Notes: generated by a model not told the origin, from the letters alone. Shown: positions 43,001 to 53,844, counted from the first letter of the stretch. The stretch: DNA of 64,000 bases from Schlegelella aquatica (GCF_026013905.1 NZ_CP110257.1:1736001-1800000); one strand, 5' to 3'. Translations and numbers: made by a program.

Positions 43001-43590
43001 ATGTCTTCCACCCGCGTGAGGTTCTCGCGCGTGTCCTTCAGCCGGTTCTCGGTCTCGCGACGGCGCTCCTTGTACTTGGACACGCCGGCCGCCTCCTCGA
43101 GGAACATGCGCAGCTCCTCGGGCTTGGATTCGATGATGCGGCTGATCGTGCCCTGACCGATGATGGCGTAGGCGCGCGGCCCCAGACCCGTGCCGAGGAA
43201 CACGTCCTGCACGTCGCGCCGGCGCACCGGCTGGTTGTTGATGAAGTAGCTGGAGGTGCCGTCGCGCGTGAGCACCCGCTTGACGGCGATCTCGGTGAAC
43301 TGGTTCCACTGCCCGCCGGCACGGCCGTCGGAGTTGTCGAACACGAGCTCGACGCTGGCGCGGCTGGCCGGCTTGCGGTTGCCCGAGCCGTTGAAGATCA
43401 CGTCCTGCATCGACTCGCCGCGCAGCTCGGAGGCCTTGGACTCGCCCAGCACCCAGCGCACCGCGTCCATGATGTTCGACTTGCCGCACCCGTTGGGGCC
43501 CACGACGCCGACGAGCTGGCCGGGCAACTGGAAGTGCGTGGGCTCGGCAAACGACTTGAAGCCTGACAGCTTGATCGAATTCAGGCGCAT
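40075..43590 (-). CDS. smc: Chromosome segregation protein SMC
   Basis: A 1171-residue SMC ATPase. The N-terminal head has GVVGPNGCGKSNIMDAVRW (Walker A at residues 31-38) and the Q-loop region. Two long coiled coils rich in E/Q/A/R flank a hinge (about residues 500-660, including LEGLHGLWTRVHIEPGWETALE). The C-terminal head has HLLSGGEKALTAIALVFAI and Walker B FCLLDEVDAPLDDAN. ATG (MRLNSIKLSGFKSFAEPT) is chosen because it opens the head domain; longer frames add only low-complexity sequence. It condenses and segregates chromosomes, likely with ScpA/ScpB encoded elsewhere. Confidence 0.97.
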   Translation of the reverse strand: MRLNSIKLSGFKSFAEPTHFQLPGQLVGVVGPNGCGKSNIMDAVRWVLGESKASELRGESMQDVIFNGSGNRKPASRASVELVFDNSDGRAGGQWNQFTEIAVKRVLTRDGTSSYFINNQPVRRRDVQDVFLGTGLGPRAYAIIGQGTISRIIESKPEELRMFLEEAAGVSKYKERRRETENRLKDTRENLTRVEDILRELNANLDKLEKQAEVAAQYRSLQEQGTLKLHQLWFLKHRDAAGEEERVRREVLEATNALESRLAELRHVEAELETIRQAHYTASDELHAAQASLAEANLEVSRLEERIRYVVEGRQRAEQRLRELQTQSEQWADRRAQAESELDTIAEQIAMAEEQAEVLAAQAEEQAGNLPTYEDAVRAASQKANEQRNAVAGIQQQIQLLAAESRSIDEQSRQLQMRRERLTAEAKGLAAPDDARLAELHRQHEQAAEAQAVAEERLHELTELVPQLDEDRRAKQERVNAETAKQADSSARLEALRALQEKVQTEGKLKPWLAKHGLEGLHGLWTRVHIEPGWETALESALRERLNALEVGRVETVRAFASDAPPAKLAFYTLPAAAIVNTHHTLPRLSDLLRLNDAGLKALLNDWLEGVYTAASLDEALAQRSKLTHGEVIMTREGHAVSQFAVSFYAPDSEQAGMLQRAQEIENLERQVKAQALIAEEARSALVRAEAAYTEASQRLVTARREAAELQARTHQLQVELLRLTQQAEQTSSRRGQIDAELAEIDAQLEELNERRATGEARFEELDMALANEQERHAQLEEAVIDAERRLNEAREQLRSLEREAQEAQFSARALAARRGELQRSIETALQQIQANEQSVEQLRAELDSFNDQAAQAGLQEALALKMEREAALAAKRSEYDDLSAKLRRAEEQRMEFERSLQPLRDRITKLQLEEQAAALGGAQYMEQLTAAQVDLEALARSIEEGNVKLYGLQGEIDRINREIAALGAVNLAALDELSAARERKTFLDSQSADLNDAIKTLEDAIHKIDLETRDLLKKTFDTVNEHFGRMFPSLFGGGNAKLVMTGDEILDAGVQVMAQPPGKKNSTIHLLSGGEKALTAIALVFAIFQLNPAPFCLLDEVDAPLDDANTERYANLVKSMSKSTQFLFISHNKIAMEMAEQLVGVTMQEQGVSRIVAVDMEAAIGMAEAA

Positions 43591-43661
43591 GGAAGCTCGG
43601 GATCGTCTCGCTGGAGGCAGCGGCGGGCGAGCCGCCGCCTCAAGTGCTTGATTTGATTGAA

Positions 43662-43685
43662 GAAACCCGCCGGAAGGCGGGTTTC
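43662..43685. terminator. Perfect 10-bp hairpin between smc and queF
   Basis: GAAACCCGCC-GGAA-GGCGGGTTTC is a perfect stem. Read on the minus strand it is followed by TTCAATC, resembling a terminator, and lies 72 bases upstream of the smc start. The 262-base gap is between divergent genes, so no gene should end here. It could be an attenuator in the smc leader or a remnant element. Confidence 0.5.
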
Positions 43686-43852
43686 GGTCGACGCGGGATG
43701 ATAGCATCGCGCCCTCGGCGAACCGGGCGTCGGGGAAGCGCTTCCCGCCTCGGGGGGCGCCGCGGGCGCAGCCCCCTCGACCTGCGGCCGCGGCGACGCC
43801 AGCGGCTGCCTGCCCTCGCGCCTGTCGCCTCGCCTCACCGAGCCATTTCATC

Positions 43853-44347
43853 ATGCCCAAGACGAAGATCCCTGCTGCTGCCCGCTCCGACGCCGCCACG
43901 CCCCGCGAGCGCCCGGTACCCGCCACTCCGCCCTCGGCACCGTCGAAGGAGTTGCATGTCTTCCCCAACCCGGCGCCCAAGCGCGACTACGTGATCCAGT
44001 TCCAGATCCCGGAGTTCACCTGCCACTGCCCGCTCACCGGCCAGCCGGACTTCGCGCACTTCACGATCGACTACATCGCCGACAAGCTGTGCGTGGAGCT
44101 CAAGAGCCTCAAGATGTACATGTGGAGCTACCGCAACGAAGGCGCGTTCCACGAGAAGGTGACCAACGACATCCTCGACGACATCGTCAAGGCGGTGGAC
44201 CCGCGCTTCATCCGCATCACGGCCAAGTGGTACGTGCGGGGCGGCATCTACACCAACGTGGTGGCCGAGCACCGCAAGAAGGGCTGGAAGCCGCAACCCC
44301 TGGTGGAGCTGCCCAAACATTCACAGGAAACCGGGCTGCAGGGCTGA
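43853..44347 (+). CDS. queF: NADPH-dependent 7-cyano-7-deazaguanine reductase (short type)
   Basis: A 164-residue type I QueF. The catalytic Cys59 is in [18 protein letters not shown]. The QueF signature [20 protein letters not shown] (82-101) binds NADPH, and [18 protein letters not shown] closes the T-fold. It reduces preQ0 to preQ1 in queuosine synthesis. An N-terminal extension of about 30 residues is Pro/Ala-rich ([20 protein letters not shown]) and probably disordered. Divergent from smc; dapC follows 42 bases later. Confidence 0.95.
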   Translation: MPKTKIPAAARSDAATPRERPVPATPPSAPSKELHVFPNPAPKRDYVIQFQIPEFTCHCPLTGQPDFAHFTIDYIADKLCVELKSLKMYMWSYRNEGAFHEKVTNDILDDIVKAVDPRFIRITAKWYVRGGIYTNVVAEHRKKGWKPQPLVELPKHSQETGLQG

Positions 44348-44376
44348 AGCTCGACGTCGGAACTCGTGGCGGCGGG

Positions 44377-44382
44377 GATAAT
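44377..44382 (+). promoter_or_regulatory. Candidate -10 box (GATAAT) seven bases before the dapC ATG
   Basis: GATAAT-CGCCGCC-ATG is nearly identical to the sequence before map and predicts a leaderless dapC transcript starting a new dap transcription unit after queF. Confidence 0.45.
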
Positions 44383-44389
44383 CGCCGCC

Positions 44390-45595
44390 ATGAATCCCCT
44401 GCTCTCCAGGCTGCAGCCCTACCCCTTCGAGCGGCTGCGCGCACTCACGCAAGACATAAAGCCCCCGGCCGCGCTGCGCCCCATCAGCCTGGGCATCGGT
44501 GAGCCCAAGCACCCCACCCCGGCCTTCATCCAGGAGACCCTGACCGCGGCCCTGCCGGGCCTGGCCAGCTACCCGGCCACGGCCGGCTCGCCCGCGCTGC
44601 GCGAGGCGATGGCCGCCTGGCTGCGCCGGCGCTACGGGGTGGAAGTGGACCCGGCGACACAGATCCTGCCGGTCAACGGCTCTCGTGAGGCGCTCTTCGC
44701 CCTCGCCCAGACCGTCATCGACCCCACCCGCGACCGTGCCGAGGGCGGCCCGGTCGTGCTCTGCCCCAACCCCTTCTATCAGATCTACGAGGGCGCCGCC
44801 TTGCTCGCCGGCGCCGAGGTGGCCTTCGCCAACAGCCGGCCCGACCGCAACTTCGCGCCCGACTGGGCGAGCGTGCCCGAGGCGGTGTGGCGGCGCACGC
44901 AGCTCGTCTACGTCTGCTCGCCCGGCAACCCGACCGGCGCCGTCATGCCGCTGGACGAATGGCGGCAGCTCTTCGAGCTGAGCGACCGCCACGGCTTCGT
45001 GATCGCCTCGGACGAGTGCTACTCCGAGATCTACTTCCGCGACGAGCCGCCGCTGGGCGGCCTGGAAGCGGCCGTCAAGCTCGGCCGCGGCGATTTCCGG
45101 CGGCTCATCAGCTTCACCAGCCTGTCCAAGCGCTCCAACGTGCCGGGCATGCGCTCGGGCTTCGTGGCTGGCGACGCCCAACTCGTCAAGTCCTTCCTGC
45201 TGTATCGCACCTACCACGGCAGCGCGATGAGCCCGGTGGTGCAGCAGGCCAGTATCGCGGCCTGGGGCGACGAGCAGCACGTCGCCGAGAACCGGGCGCT
45301 GTACCGCCGCAAGTTCGAGTTGGTCACACCGATGCTCGCCGAGGTGCTGGACGTGCGCTTGCCGGACGCGGGCTTTTACCTGTGGGCCGGGGTGCCGGGC
45401 TCGGACACCGAGTTCGCCCGCGGGCTGCTCGCTCAATACAATGTGACCGTTCTTCCAGGCAGCTTCCTCGCGCGCGAAACCCCGGCCGGCAACCCCGGCG
45501 CCGGGCGCATCCGCATGGCGCTGGTCGCCGAGGTCGAAGAATGCCTCGAAGCCGCGCGACGCATCGTCGCCTACGTCCGATCCCTTCCTCGCTGA
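44390..45595 (+). CDS. dapC: N-succinyldiaminopimelate aminotransferase (DapC)
   Basis: A 401-residue fold-type I aminotransferase. PLP contacts are [14 protein letters not shown] (Asn180 region), [11 protein letters not shown] (Asp208) and the Schiff-base Lys247 in [18 protein letters not shown]. The N-terminus [16 protein letters not shown] and [13 protein letters not shown] are typical of proteobacterial DapC. It transfers an amino group from glutamate in the succinylase route to diaminopimelate and lysine. dapD begins five bases after its stop. Confidence 0.94.
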   Translation: MNPLLSRLQPYPFERLRALTQDIKPPAALRPISLGIGEPKHPTPAFIQETLTAALPGLASYPATAGSPALREAMAAWLRRRYGVEVDPATQILPVNGSREALFALAQTVIDPTRDRAEGGPVVLCPNPFYQIYEGAALLAGAEVAFANSRPDRNFAPDWASVPEAVWRRTQLVYVCSPGNPTGAVMPLDEWRQLFELSDRHGFVIASDECYSEIYFRDEPPLGGLEAAVKLGRGDFRRLISFTSLSKRSNVPGMRSGFVAGDAQLVKSFLLYRTYHGSAMSPVVQQASIAAWGDEQHVAENRALYRRKFELVTPMLAEVLDVRLPDAGFYLWAGVPGSDTEFARGLLAQYNVTVLPGSFLARETPAGNPGAGRIRMALVAEVEECLEAARRIVAYVRSLPR

Positions 45596-45600
45596 ACACC

Positions 45601-46422
45601 ATGAGCCAAGCACTCGAACAACTGATCAACCAGGCCTGGGAAGACCGTGCCGCCCTGTCGCCGAAGTCCGCCCCGGCGGACGTCCGTGAGGCCGTCGAGA
45701 CGGTGATCGCCGACCTCAACAAGGGCCGCGTGCGCGTGGCCGAGAAGATCGACGGCCAGTGGGTGACGCACCAGTGGATCAAGAAGGCCGTGCTGCTCAG
45801 CTTCCGTCTGAACGACAACGTGCCGATGAAGGCCGGCGACCTGGGCTTCTTCGACAAGGTGCCGACGAAGTTCGCGCACCTGAGCGACGAGGAGATGCGC
45901 GCCAGCGGGGTGCGCGTCGTGCCGCCCGCCGTGGCGCGCCGCGGCAGCTACATCGCCAAGAACGTGGTGCTCATGCCGTCGTACGTGAACATCGGCGCGT
46001 ATGTGGACGAAGGCACGATGGTGGACACCTGGGCCACCGTCGGCTCATGCGCGCAGATCGGCAAGAACGTGCACTTGTCGGGCGGCGTGGGCATCGGTGG
46101 CGTGCTGGAGCCCCTGCAAGCCAACCCGACCATCATCGAGGACAACTGCTTCATCGGGGCGCGCTCGGAGATCGTCGAGGGGGTCATCGTCGAGGAGAAC
46201 TCGGTGATCTCGATGGGCGTGTACATCGGCCAGAGCACCAAGATCTACGACCGCACCACCGGCGAGGTGATCTACGGCCGCGTGCCGGCCGGCTCGGTCG
46301 TCGTGCCGGGCAACCTGCCGAGCGCCGACGGCAAGTACAGCCTGTACGCGGCCATCATCGTCAAGCGGGTGGACGCGCAAACGCGCGCCAAAACCAGCAT
46401 CAACGAACTGCTGCGCGCCTGA
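45601..46422 (+). CDS. dapD: Tetrahydrodipicolinate N-succinyltransferase
   Basis: A 273-residue DapD. A helical N-terminal domain ([17 protein letters not shown]) is followed by a left-handed beta-helix of hexapeptide repeats ([60 protein letters not shown]). It uses succinyl-CoA to acylate tetrahydrodipicolinate, the step before DapC. Five bases separate it from dapC; a PilU-like gene stands between it and dapE. Confidence 0.96.
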   Translation: MSQALEQLINQAWEDRAALSPKSAPADVREAVETVIADLNKGRVRVAEKIDGQWVTHQWIKKAVLLSFRLNDNVPMKAGDLGFFDKVPTKFAHLSDEEMRASGVRVVPPAVARRGSYIAKNVVLMPSYVNIGAYVDEGTMVDTWATVGSCAQIGKNVHLSGGVGIGGVLEPLQANPTIIEDNCFIGARSEIVEGVIVEENSVISMGVYIGQSTKIYDRTTGEVIYGRVPAGSVVVPGNLPSADGKYSLYAAIIVKRVDAQTRAKTSINELLRA

Positions 46423-46469
46423 GCTGGGCGGGCGAGGCAGGCACGAGCACACGGGAGAGGGGGACAGGC

Positions 46470-47684
46470 ATGAACGGCGGCAACATGGAGAAGGTGCTGC
46501 GCCTGATGGCCGACAAGCAGGCCTCGGACGTGTACCTGTCGGCGAACACGCCGATCCTCATCAAGATCCACGGCCAGATCCTGCAGGTCAGCGACCAGGC
46601 CCTGACGCCGAGCCAGCCCCGGCAGCTCCTCGCGGAGCTGCTCACCCCCTCGCAGCTCGAAGAGCTCGACGAGACCGGCGAGCTCAACATCGGCCTGGTG
46701 CTGCCCAACGTGGCGAGCTTCCGTCTGAGCGCGTTCAAGCAGCGCGGCTCGGTGGCGGCGGTGTTCCGTTGCATCCCCAGCAAGATTCCGTCGCTGGAGT
46801 CGCTCCATCTGCCGGAGGTGCTCTCCTCGCTGGTGATGGAAAAGCGCGGGCTCATCCTGATGGTGGGCGCGACGGGCACCGGCAAGAGCACGACCCTGGC
46901 GGCCATGATCGAGCACCGCAACCAGCAGGTCACCGGCCACATTCTGACCATCGAGGACCCGATCGAGTTCCTGTTCTCCAACAAGAAGTCGATCATCAAC
47001 CAGCGGGAGGTCGGCCGCGATGTGCAGTCGCTGCAGGTGGGCCTCAAGAACGCGCTGCGCCAGGCGCCGGACTGCATCCTGATCGGCGAGATCCGTGACC
47101 GCGAGACGATGACTGCGGCCCTGTCCTACGCGCTGTCGGGCCACCTGGTGCTGGCCACCATGCACGCCAACAACAGCCACCACGCGCTGAACCGGATCCT
47201 GTCGTTCTACACGCCCGAGTCCCGCCCCGCCCTCCTGTCGGACCTCGCCTCCGGCCTCAAGGCCATCGTGTCGCAGCGGCTCCTGCGCGCCATCACGGGT
47301 GGCCGCATCCCGGCGGTGGAGGTGCTGCTCAACACCAAGCTCATCTCCGAGCTGATCGAGAAGGGGGACATCAGCGGCGTGAAGGAGGCGATGGAAAAGT
47401 CGCTGGCCGAAGGTTCTCAGACCTTCGAGGCCGACATCGCACGCCTGATCACCGAGGGTCTCGTCACCCGCGACGAGGGCCTGACCTACGCCGATTCCCC
47501 GACGAACCTCATGTGGCGACTGCAGAACGACATGACGGCGCAGTCCAAGGCGACGCCCAAGAAGGAAGAAGTGGACGACGGGCCCTCGTTCACCGAAATC
47601 ACGCTCGAGGTGCGCGAGGAGCGCAGCAACAGCGGCTTCGGCACGACGGGCTTCGGCACCACCGGGTTCGGCTCCATCCGTTGA
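46470..47684 (+). CDS. pilU: PilT/PilU-type type IV pilus twitching ATPase (PilU-like)
   Basis: A 404-residue retraction-type ATPase. Walker A is [10 protein letters not shown] (residues 132-141), the Asp box is [11 protein letters not shown], Walker B is [14 protein letters not shown] and the His box is [19 protein letters not shown]. The N-terminal part ([21 protein letters not shown]) and the tail ([20 protein letters not shown]) fit PilU better than PilT. A non-conserved C-terminus contains GFGTT repeats. No other pilus gene is in the window; it sits between dapD and dapE, probably inside their operon. Confidence 0.9.
   Translation: MNGGNMEKVLRLMADKQASDVYLSANTPILIKIHGQILQVSDQALTPSQPRQLLAELLTPSQLEELDETGELNIGLVLPNVASFRLSAFKQRGSVAAVFRCIPSKIPSLESLHLPEVLSSLVMEKRGLILMVGATGTGKSTTLAAMIEHRNQQVTGHILTIEDPIEFLFSNKKSIINQREVGRDVQSLQVGLKNALRQAPDCILIGEIRDRETMTAALSYALSGHLVLATMHANNSHHALNRILSFYTPESRPALLSDLASGLKAIVSQRLLRAITGGRIPAVEVLLNTKLISELIEKGDISGVKEAMEKSLAEGSQTFEADIARLITEGLVTRDEGLTYADSPTNLMWRLQNDMTAQSKATPKKEEVDDGPSFTEITLEVREERSNSGFGTTGFGTTGFGSIR
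47634..47678 (+). repeat. Three 15-bp in-frame repeats at the end of the PilU-like gene
   Basis: Three adjacent 15-base units (GGCTTCGGCACGACG and variants) encode [10 protein letters not shown] and GFGSI just before the last Arg codon. Such units can expand or shrink without a frameshift. Confidence 0.8.
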
Positions 47685-47689
47685 CGCCC

Positions 47690-48844
47690 ATGGCCACCGA
47701 AACCTTGCGGCTGGTCGAGCAACTGGTCGCCCGCCCTTCCGTCACGCCGGACGATGCCGGCTGCCAGGCCCTGATCGCCGAGCGCCTCGGCGCGCTGGGC
47801 TTCGAGTGTCAGACGCTCGTGTTCGGGCCCGCCGAGGCACCGGTGACCAACCTGTGGGCCGTGCGCCGCGGTGCGGCCGGCCGCCAGGGGCCGCTGCTCG
47901 TCTTCGCCGGTCACACCGACGTGGTGCCGACCGGCCCGCTGGAGCGCTGGACGAGCCACCCCTTCGTGCCCACTCACCGCGAGGGCAGGCTCTACGGGCG
48001 CGGCACGTCGGACATGAAGACCTCGGTGGCCGCGATGGTGGTCGCCGCCGAGGAGTTCGTTCGCGCGCTCCCGGTCCACCAGGGCAGCGTCGCGTTCCTG
48101 CTCACCAGCGACGAGGAAGGCCCGTCGGTCGACGGCACCGTGAAGGTGTGCGAGTGGCTCGAACAGCGCGGCGAACGGCTGGACTACTGCATCGTCGGCG
48201 AGCCGACCTCGGTCGAGCGGCTGGGCGACATGATCAAGAACGGCCGCCGCGGGTCGCTTTCGGGCCGTCTCGTGGTCAAGGGCGTGCAGGGCCATATCGC
48301 CTACCCGCACCTGGCACGCAATCCGATCCACCAGCTGGCGCCGGCGCTCGCGGAGTTGGGCGCCACCGAGTGGGACGCCGGCAACGCCTTCTTCCCGCCC
48401 ACGACGTGGCAAGTGTCCAACCTCCACGCCGGCACGGGCGCGACCAACGTGATCCCGGGCGAGGCGGTCGTGGACTTCAACTTCCGCTTCTCGACCGAGT
48501 CCACCCCCGAGGGCCTGCAGGAGCGCTTGGAGGCCGTGCTGCGCCGTCACGGGCTGGACTACCATGTGCAATGGACGCTGGGCGGGCGGCCGTTCCTGAC
48601 GGAACCCGGAACGTTGACGCACGCCCTCACCGAGGCCATCCGGCAGGAGACGGGCCTCGTACCCGAGCTCTCCACCACCGGCGGCACTTCGGACGGGCGA
48701 TTCATTGCCCGGCTGTGCCCGCAGGTCATCGAGTTCGGCCCGCCGAACGCCACCATCCACAAGATCGACGAGCATGTGGACGTGGCCTTCATCGAGCCGC
48801 TGAAGAACATCTACCGCAGGACGCTGGAAGCGCTGATCGCATGA
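47690..48844 (+). CDS. dapE: Succinyl-diaminopimelate desuccinylase
   Basis: A 384-residue M20 metallohydrolase. Zinc ligands include His75 ([11 protein letters not shown]), Asp108 ([10 protein letters not shown]) and the Glu142-Glu143 pair ([11 protein letters not shown]); EPTS and [17 protein letters not shown] complete the active site. It releases succinate to give LL-diaminopimelate, finishing the branch started by DapD and DapC. It starts five bases after the PilU-like stop, and its stop overlaps the prmB start (ATGA). Confidence 0.96.
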   Translation: MATETLRLVEQLVARPSVTPDDAGCQALIAERLGALGFECQTLVFGPAEAPVTNLWAVRRGAAGRQGPLLVFAGHTDVVPTGPLERWTSHPFVPTHREGRLYGRGTSDMKTSVAAMVVAAEEFVRALPVHQGSVAFLLTSDEEGPSVDGTVKVCEWLEQRGERLDYCIVGEPTSVERLGDMIKNGRRGSLSGRLVVKGVQGHIAYPHLARNPIHQLAPALAELGATEWDAGNAFFPPTTWQVSNLHAGTGATNVIPGEAVVDFNFRFSTESTPEGLQERLEAVLRRHGLDYHVQWTLGGRPFLTEPGTLTHALTEAIRQETGLVPELSTTGGTSDGRFIARLCPQVIEFGPPNATIHKIDEHVDVAFIEPLKNIYRRTLEALIA

Positions 48845-49712
48845 CCCTCATCGAGATGATCGAGCGCATGAGCGCCCGCCTCGACCAGGCGGGCGTTTCG
48901 TTTGGACACGGCACCACCAACGCCTTCGACGAAGCGGCGTGGCTGGCGTTGTGGGCGCTGCACTTGCCGCTGGACGGTCTGGCCGCCCACGCTTCGCGCG
49001 AGCTGTCGCGCGCGGACCAGGCGCGCATCAACGCCCTGGTGGACGAACGCATCACGACCCGCCGACCCGCCGCCTACCTGACCCAGGAAGCCTGGCTGCA
49101 GGGCGTTGCGTTCTACGTCGACGAGCGCGTGATCGTGCCGCGCTCCTTCATCGCCGAGCTGCTGGCCGACGGCACCATCGACCCTTGGCTGTCGGACCGC
49201 ACGCGCCGCGTGCTCGACCTGTGCACCGGCAACGGCAGCCTCGCCGTGCTGGCGGCGATGGCCTATCCCGACGTGACCGTGGAGGCGGCGGACCTGAGCG
49301 CAGACGCGCTGGAGGTCGCCCGCATCAACGTCGAACGCCACGGCCTGACGGAGCGTGTGAGGCTGGTGCACAGCGACCTCTTCGACGCGCTGCCCGGCCC
49401 CTACGACCTCATCCTGTGCAACCCGCCCTACGTGAACGCCCGCTCGATGGCCGCCTTGCCGCCGGAGTACCAGGCCGAGCCCGCCCTGGCCCTGGCCGGC
49501 GGTGACGACGGCATGGACCTCGTGCGGCGGCTGCTGCGCGACGCTGCGGCCCGCATGAGCGAGGACGCCGTGCTCGTGCTGGAGATCGGCAACGAGCGCG
49601 AGCATTTCGAGGCCGCCTTCCCGCAGTTGGAGGTGGTGTGGCTGGCGACCAGCGCGGGCGACGAGCAGGTGCTGCTCGTCACCCGCGATGCGCTCCTCGC
49701 GGGAGGCCCGCG

Positions 49713-49716
<4 letters not shown>
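48841..49716 (+). CDS. prmB: 50S ribosomal protein uL3 glutamine methyltransferase
   Basis: A 291-residue HemK-type SAM methyltransferase. The SAM-binding motif [16 protein letters not shown] (about 126-140) and the substrate motif NPPY (194-197) are intact. The PrmB-type N-terminus ([24 protein letters not shown]) separates it from PrmC. It methylates the Gln of ribosomal protein uL3. The ATG overlaps the dapE stop and the TGA overlaps the GTG of yheS, so the three genes are coupled. Confidence 0.94.
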
Positions 49717-51660
<1,944 letters not shown>

Positions 51661-51662
<2 letters not shown>

Positions 51663-51685
51663 CCCGAACAGCCCGAACAGCCCGA
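51661..51685 (+). repeat. Short 9-bp tandem repeat after yheS
   Basis: AGCCCGAAC occurs twice, followed by a partial third copy (AGCCCGA), starting inside the yheS stop codon. The rest of the 213-base gap before ohrR holds no gene that I can support. Confidence 0.6.
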
Positions 51686-51824
51686 CCCTCCGCCCTGACA
51701 CTGCCCGCGCGGCGGGGCGGCCCCGTTCTTGTCCGACCTGCGTCGCAGCGATGCGGGGCATGGCCGTTCTTCATCTCACTCTGGCCGAGGACCACCCTCG
51801 TTCCCGCCCCTTCTCTCGAAACGG

Positions 51825-51853
51825 TTTTTGTCGCTTCTATTGCGTGCTATTTA
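51825..51853 (+). promoter_or_regulatory. Candidate ohrR promoter
   Basis: A T-rich TTTTTG and TATTTA are 17 bases apart in the only AT-rich stretch of the gap. The predicted start would fall inside the OhrR-box candidate, consistent with autorepression. Confidence 0.35.
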
Positions 51854-51868
51854 ATTGTGCTCGACAAT
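51854..51868. promoter_or_regulatory. Inverted repeat ATTGT-GCTCG-ACAAT, candidate OhrR operator
   Basis: Perfect 5-bp arms around a five-base spacer, overlapping an AT-rich TTTAATTGTG segment, end eight bases before the ohrR ATG. Known OhrR sites are AT-rich imperfect palindromes with AATTGTA-like halves, and ohr/ohrR pairs are usually OhrR-controlled. Confidence 0.6.
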
Positions 51869-51875
51869 CTCCACC

Positions 51876-52367
51876 ATGCCGCGCCGCCCTACCCCTGTCG
51901 CCGAAGACGACCTGCTCCTGCTGGACAACCAGCTCTGCTTCGCGCTGTATTCCGCCTCGCTGGCGATGACCAAGCTCTACAAGCCGATGCTCGACCGCCT
52001 CGGCCTCACCTACCCGCAGTACCTGGTCATGCTGGTGCTGTGGGAGACGGATGGCAGATCGGTCAGCGAGCTGGGTGAACGCCTGCAGCTCGATTCGGGC
52101 ACCCTCACGCCCCTGCTCAAGCGCCTGGAAGCGGCGGGCCTGGTGCGTCGTGAACGGGCCACCGACGACGAGCGTCGCGTGCTCGTCCACTTGACGAGCG
52201 AAGGCCGCGCGCTTCGACGTCGCGCCGTGCAGGTGCCGAAAGAGGTCGCCTGCGCGACCCAATGCAGCATCGAAGAAATCATCGACTTGCGACAGCGCCT
52301 GCACGCCCTGCGCCGCCGGCTGCAACCGGCCGCCCTGCCTCGCGAGCGCAAGCAGGACGCGGCATGA
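51876..52367 (+). CDS. ohrR: MarR-family organic hydroperoxide sensor OhrR (two-Cys type)
   Basis: A 163-residue MarR protein. The redox Cys21 lies in LLLLDNQLCFALYSASLAM, the OhrR signature. The winged helix (GRSVSELGERLQLDSGTLTPLLKRLEAAGLV) and wing (RRERATDDERRVLV) follow. Cys126 and Cys130 near the C-terminus match the second Cys of the two-Cys Xanthomonas type, where peroxide forms a disulfide that releases DNA. It should repress ohr and itself. The ATG lacks a strong ribosome site. Confidence 0.94.
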   Translation: MPRRPTPVAEDDLLLLDNQLCFALYSASLAMTKLYKPMLDRLGLTYPQYLVMLVLWETDGRSVSELGERLQLDSGTLTPLLKRLEAAGLVRRERATDDERRVLVHLTSEGRALRRRAVQVPKEVACATQCSIEEIIDLRQRLHALRRRLQPAALPRERKQDAA

Positions 52368-52400
52368 GCACGACCTCTGTCCTCCGCTGAAAGGAACCCT

Positions 52401-52826
52401 GTGAAACTCGAAAAAGCCCTGTACCGTGCCGAAGCCACCGCCACAGGCGGCCGTGACGGCCGCGCCGCGACACCCGACGGCACGCTGGACGTCAAGCTGC
52501 GCACCCCTCGCGAACTCGGCGGCGCAGGCGGTGCCGGCACCAACCCCGAGCAGCTGTTCGCCGCCGGCTACTCGGCGTGTTTCCTGAGCGCGATGAAGTT
52601 CGTCGCGGCGCACAAGAAGGTGGCGCTGCCGGCAGACGCGTCGGTCACCGCGCGGGTCGGCATCGGTCCCATTGCGAATGGTTTCGGCCTGGAAGCCGAA
52701 CTGATCGTCGCGCTGCCCGGACTGCCCGGCGACGAGGCTCGCGCCCTGGTCGAGGCGGCGCATCGCGTCTGCCCCTATTCGAACGCGACGCGCAACAACA
52801 TCGAGGTCAAGCTCAGCCTGGCGTGA
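52401..52826 (+). CDS. ohr: Organic hydroperoxide reductase Ohr
   Basis: A 141-residue OsmC/Ohr protein from a GTG start with AAAGGA five bases upstream. The two reactive Cys are Cys60 ([13 protein letters not shown]) and Cys124 ([13 protein letters not shown]). The N-terminus ([18 protein letters not shown]) is also diagnostic. It reduces lipid and organic hydroperoxides with lipoylated partners. Thirty-three bases after ohrR, it faces the asparaginase gene convergently. Confidence 0.96.
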   Translation: MKLEKALYRAEATATGGRDGRAATPDGTLDVKLRTPRELGGAGGAGTNPEQLFAAGYSACFLSAMKFVAAHKKVALPADASVTARVGIGPIANGFGLEAELIVALPGLPGDEARALVEAAHRVCPYSNATRNNIEVKLSLA

Positions 52827-52859
52827 CAGAACTGACGGAGGCCGGGCTGTGGGCCGGAG

Positions 52860-53798
52860 TCAACGACCGGCCATCAAGCGCAACAGCAGTTCCACCCGCG
52901 CCTTGCTCGGGATGAGGGGGGTGACCGGCAAGGCATCCCCCTCCCGACCCACGATCGGCCCCTCCAGGCAGCGGGTACTGCGCAACACCCGCACGCCGGC
53001 CGCCTGGGCCTCCAGCAGCGCCGTCTCCAACTCACGGTGCACGGTGCCATTGCCCGTCGCCGCCACCACCAGCCCAGCGACTCCCAGGTTGCACAGCGCG
53101 CGCACCAAGGCCCCATCGGCGTGCGTGTGGCTGGTCACGATCTCGACGCGCGGCCAGCCTGCGGGGTCGGGCTCGAGCACACCGAGCCCGAGCGGCTCCC
53201 CCTGCGGCCAGGGCCGCCACTGCCGCACGCGCCCCTCCTCCACGCAGCCGATCGGCCCCGCGTCGCCGCTGCCGAAGGCGTCGAGCCGGTAGGTGTGGAC
53301 CTTGCGTACCTCGATCGCCCCGTGGATCGTCCCTGCGACGACCGCCACCACGCCCCGGGCCTGCGGATGGCGCGCCACACCGACCGCATCGAGCAGGTTC
53401 TGCGGACCGTCCGGGTGGAGCGCGGTGGCCGGGCGCATCGCCGCGGTCAGCACCACCGGCTTGGTGGGCCCGAGGACGCGCTGCAGGAAGTAGGCCGTCT
53501 CTTCCAACGTGTCCGTGCCGTGCGTGATGACGACGCCGCACACCTCCTCGCGCGCCAGGTGGTGACCGACCCGCCGCGCCAGCGTCTGCCACGTCGCGTA
53601 GTCCATGTCCTTGCTGTCGAGTTGCGCGACCTGTTCGGCCTCCAGCGGCATGTCACGCAGCGCAGGCACCGCCTCCACCAAGGCCTGCACGGCGAGTTGG
53701 CCCGCCCTGTAACCCGTGTGGTCACTGCTGCTCGCTGCCGTGCCGGCGATCGTTCCCCCCGTGCCCAGCACCACCACCCGCTTCGATTGGTTTTGCAT
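52860..53798 (-). CDS. L-asparaginase (type II fold, without signal peptide)
   Basis: A 312-residue asparaginase/glutaminase-family enzyme from ATG (MQNQSKRVVVLG). The first catalytic Thr is Thr13 in LGTGGTIAG. The second triad Thr95-Asp96 lies in ITHGTDTLEET, with Tyr30 in the flexible loop and AAMRPAT following. A longer frame upstream adds no signal sequence, so a cytoplasmic location is likely. It hydrolyses asparagine to aspartate and ammonia. The start codon lies only 12 bases from the first SOS-box candidate, so LexA could affect it. Confidence 0.92.
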   Translation of the reverse strand: MQNQSKRVVVLGTGGTIAGTAASSSDHTGYRAGQLAVQALVEAVPALRDMPLEAEQVAQLDSKDMDYATWQTLARRVGHHLAREEVCGVVITHGTDTLEETAYFLQRVLGPTKPVVLTAAMRPATALHPDGPQNLLDAVGVARHPQARGVVAVVAGTIHGAIEVRKVHTYRLDAFGSGDAGPIGCVEEGRVRQWRPWPQGEPLGLGVLEPDPAGWPRVEIVTSHTHADGALVRALCNLGVAGLVVAATGNGTVHRELETALLEAQAAGVRVLRSTRCLEGPIVGREGDALPVTPLIPSKARVELLLRLMAGR

Positions 53799-53809
53799 TT
53801 CCCGCCATC

Positions 53810-53825
53810 CTGGATAAAAATACAG
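53810..53825. promoter_or_regulatory. SOS (LexA) box candidate 1: CTGG-ATAAAAAT-ACAG
   Basis: Matches the CTGT-N8-ACAG consensus of beta/gammaproteobacterial LexA at seven of eight fixed positions, with an AT-rich core. It lies in the gap between the divergent asparaginase and lexA genes. Confidence 0.8.
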
Positions 53826-53828
53826 ATA

Positions 53829-53844
53829 CTGGATGCCCGAACAG
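53829..53844. promoter_or_regulatory. SOS (LexA) box candidate 2: CTGG-ATGCCCGA-ACAG
   Basis: A second CTGG-N8-ACAG match begins three bases after the first (19-base centre spacing). The core is less AT-rich. E. coli lexA also has two tandem boxes. Confidence 0.65.
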
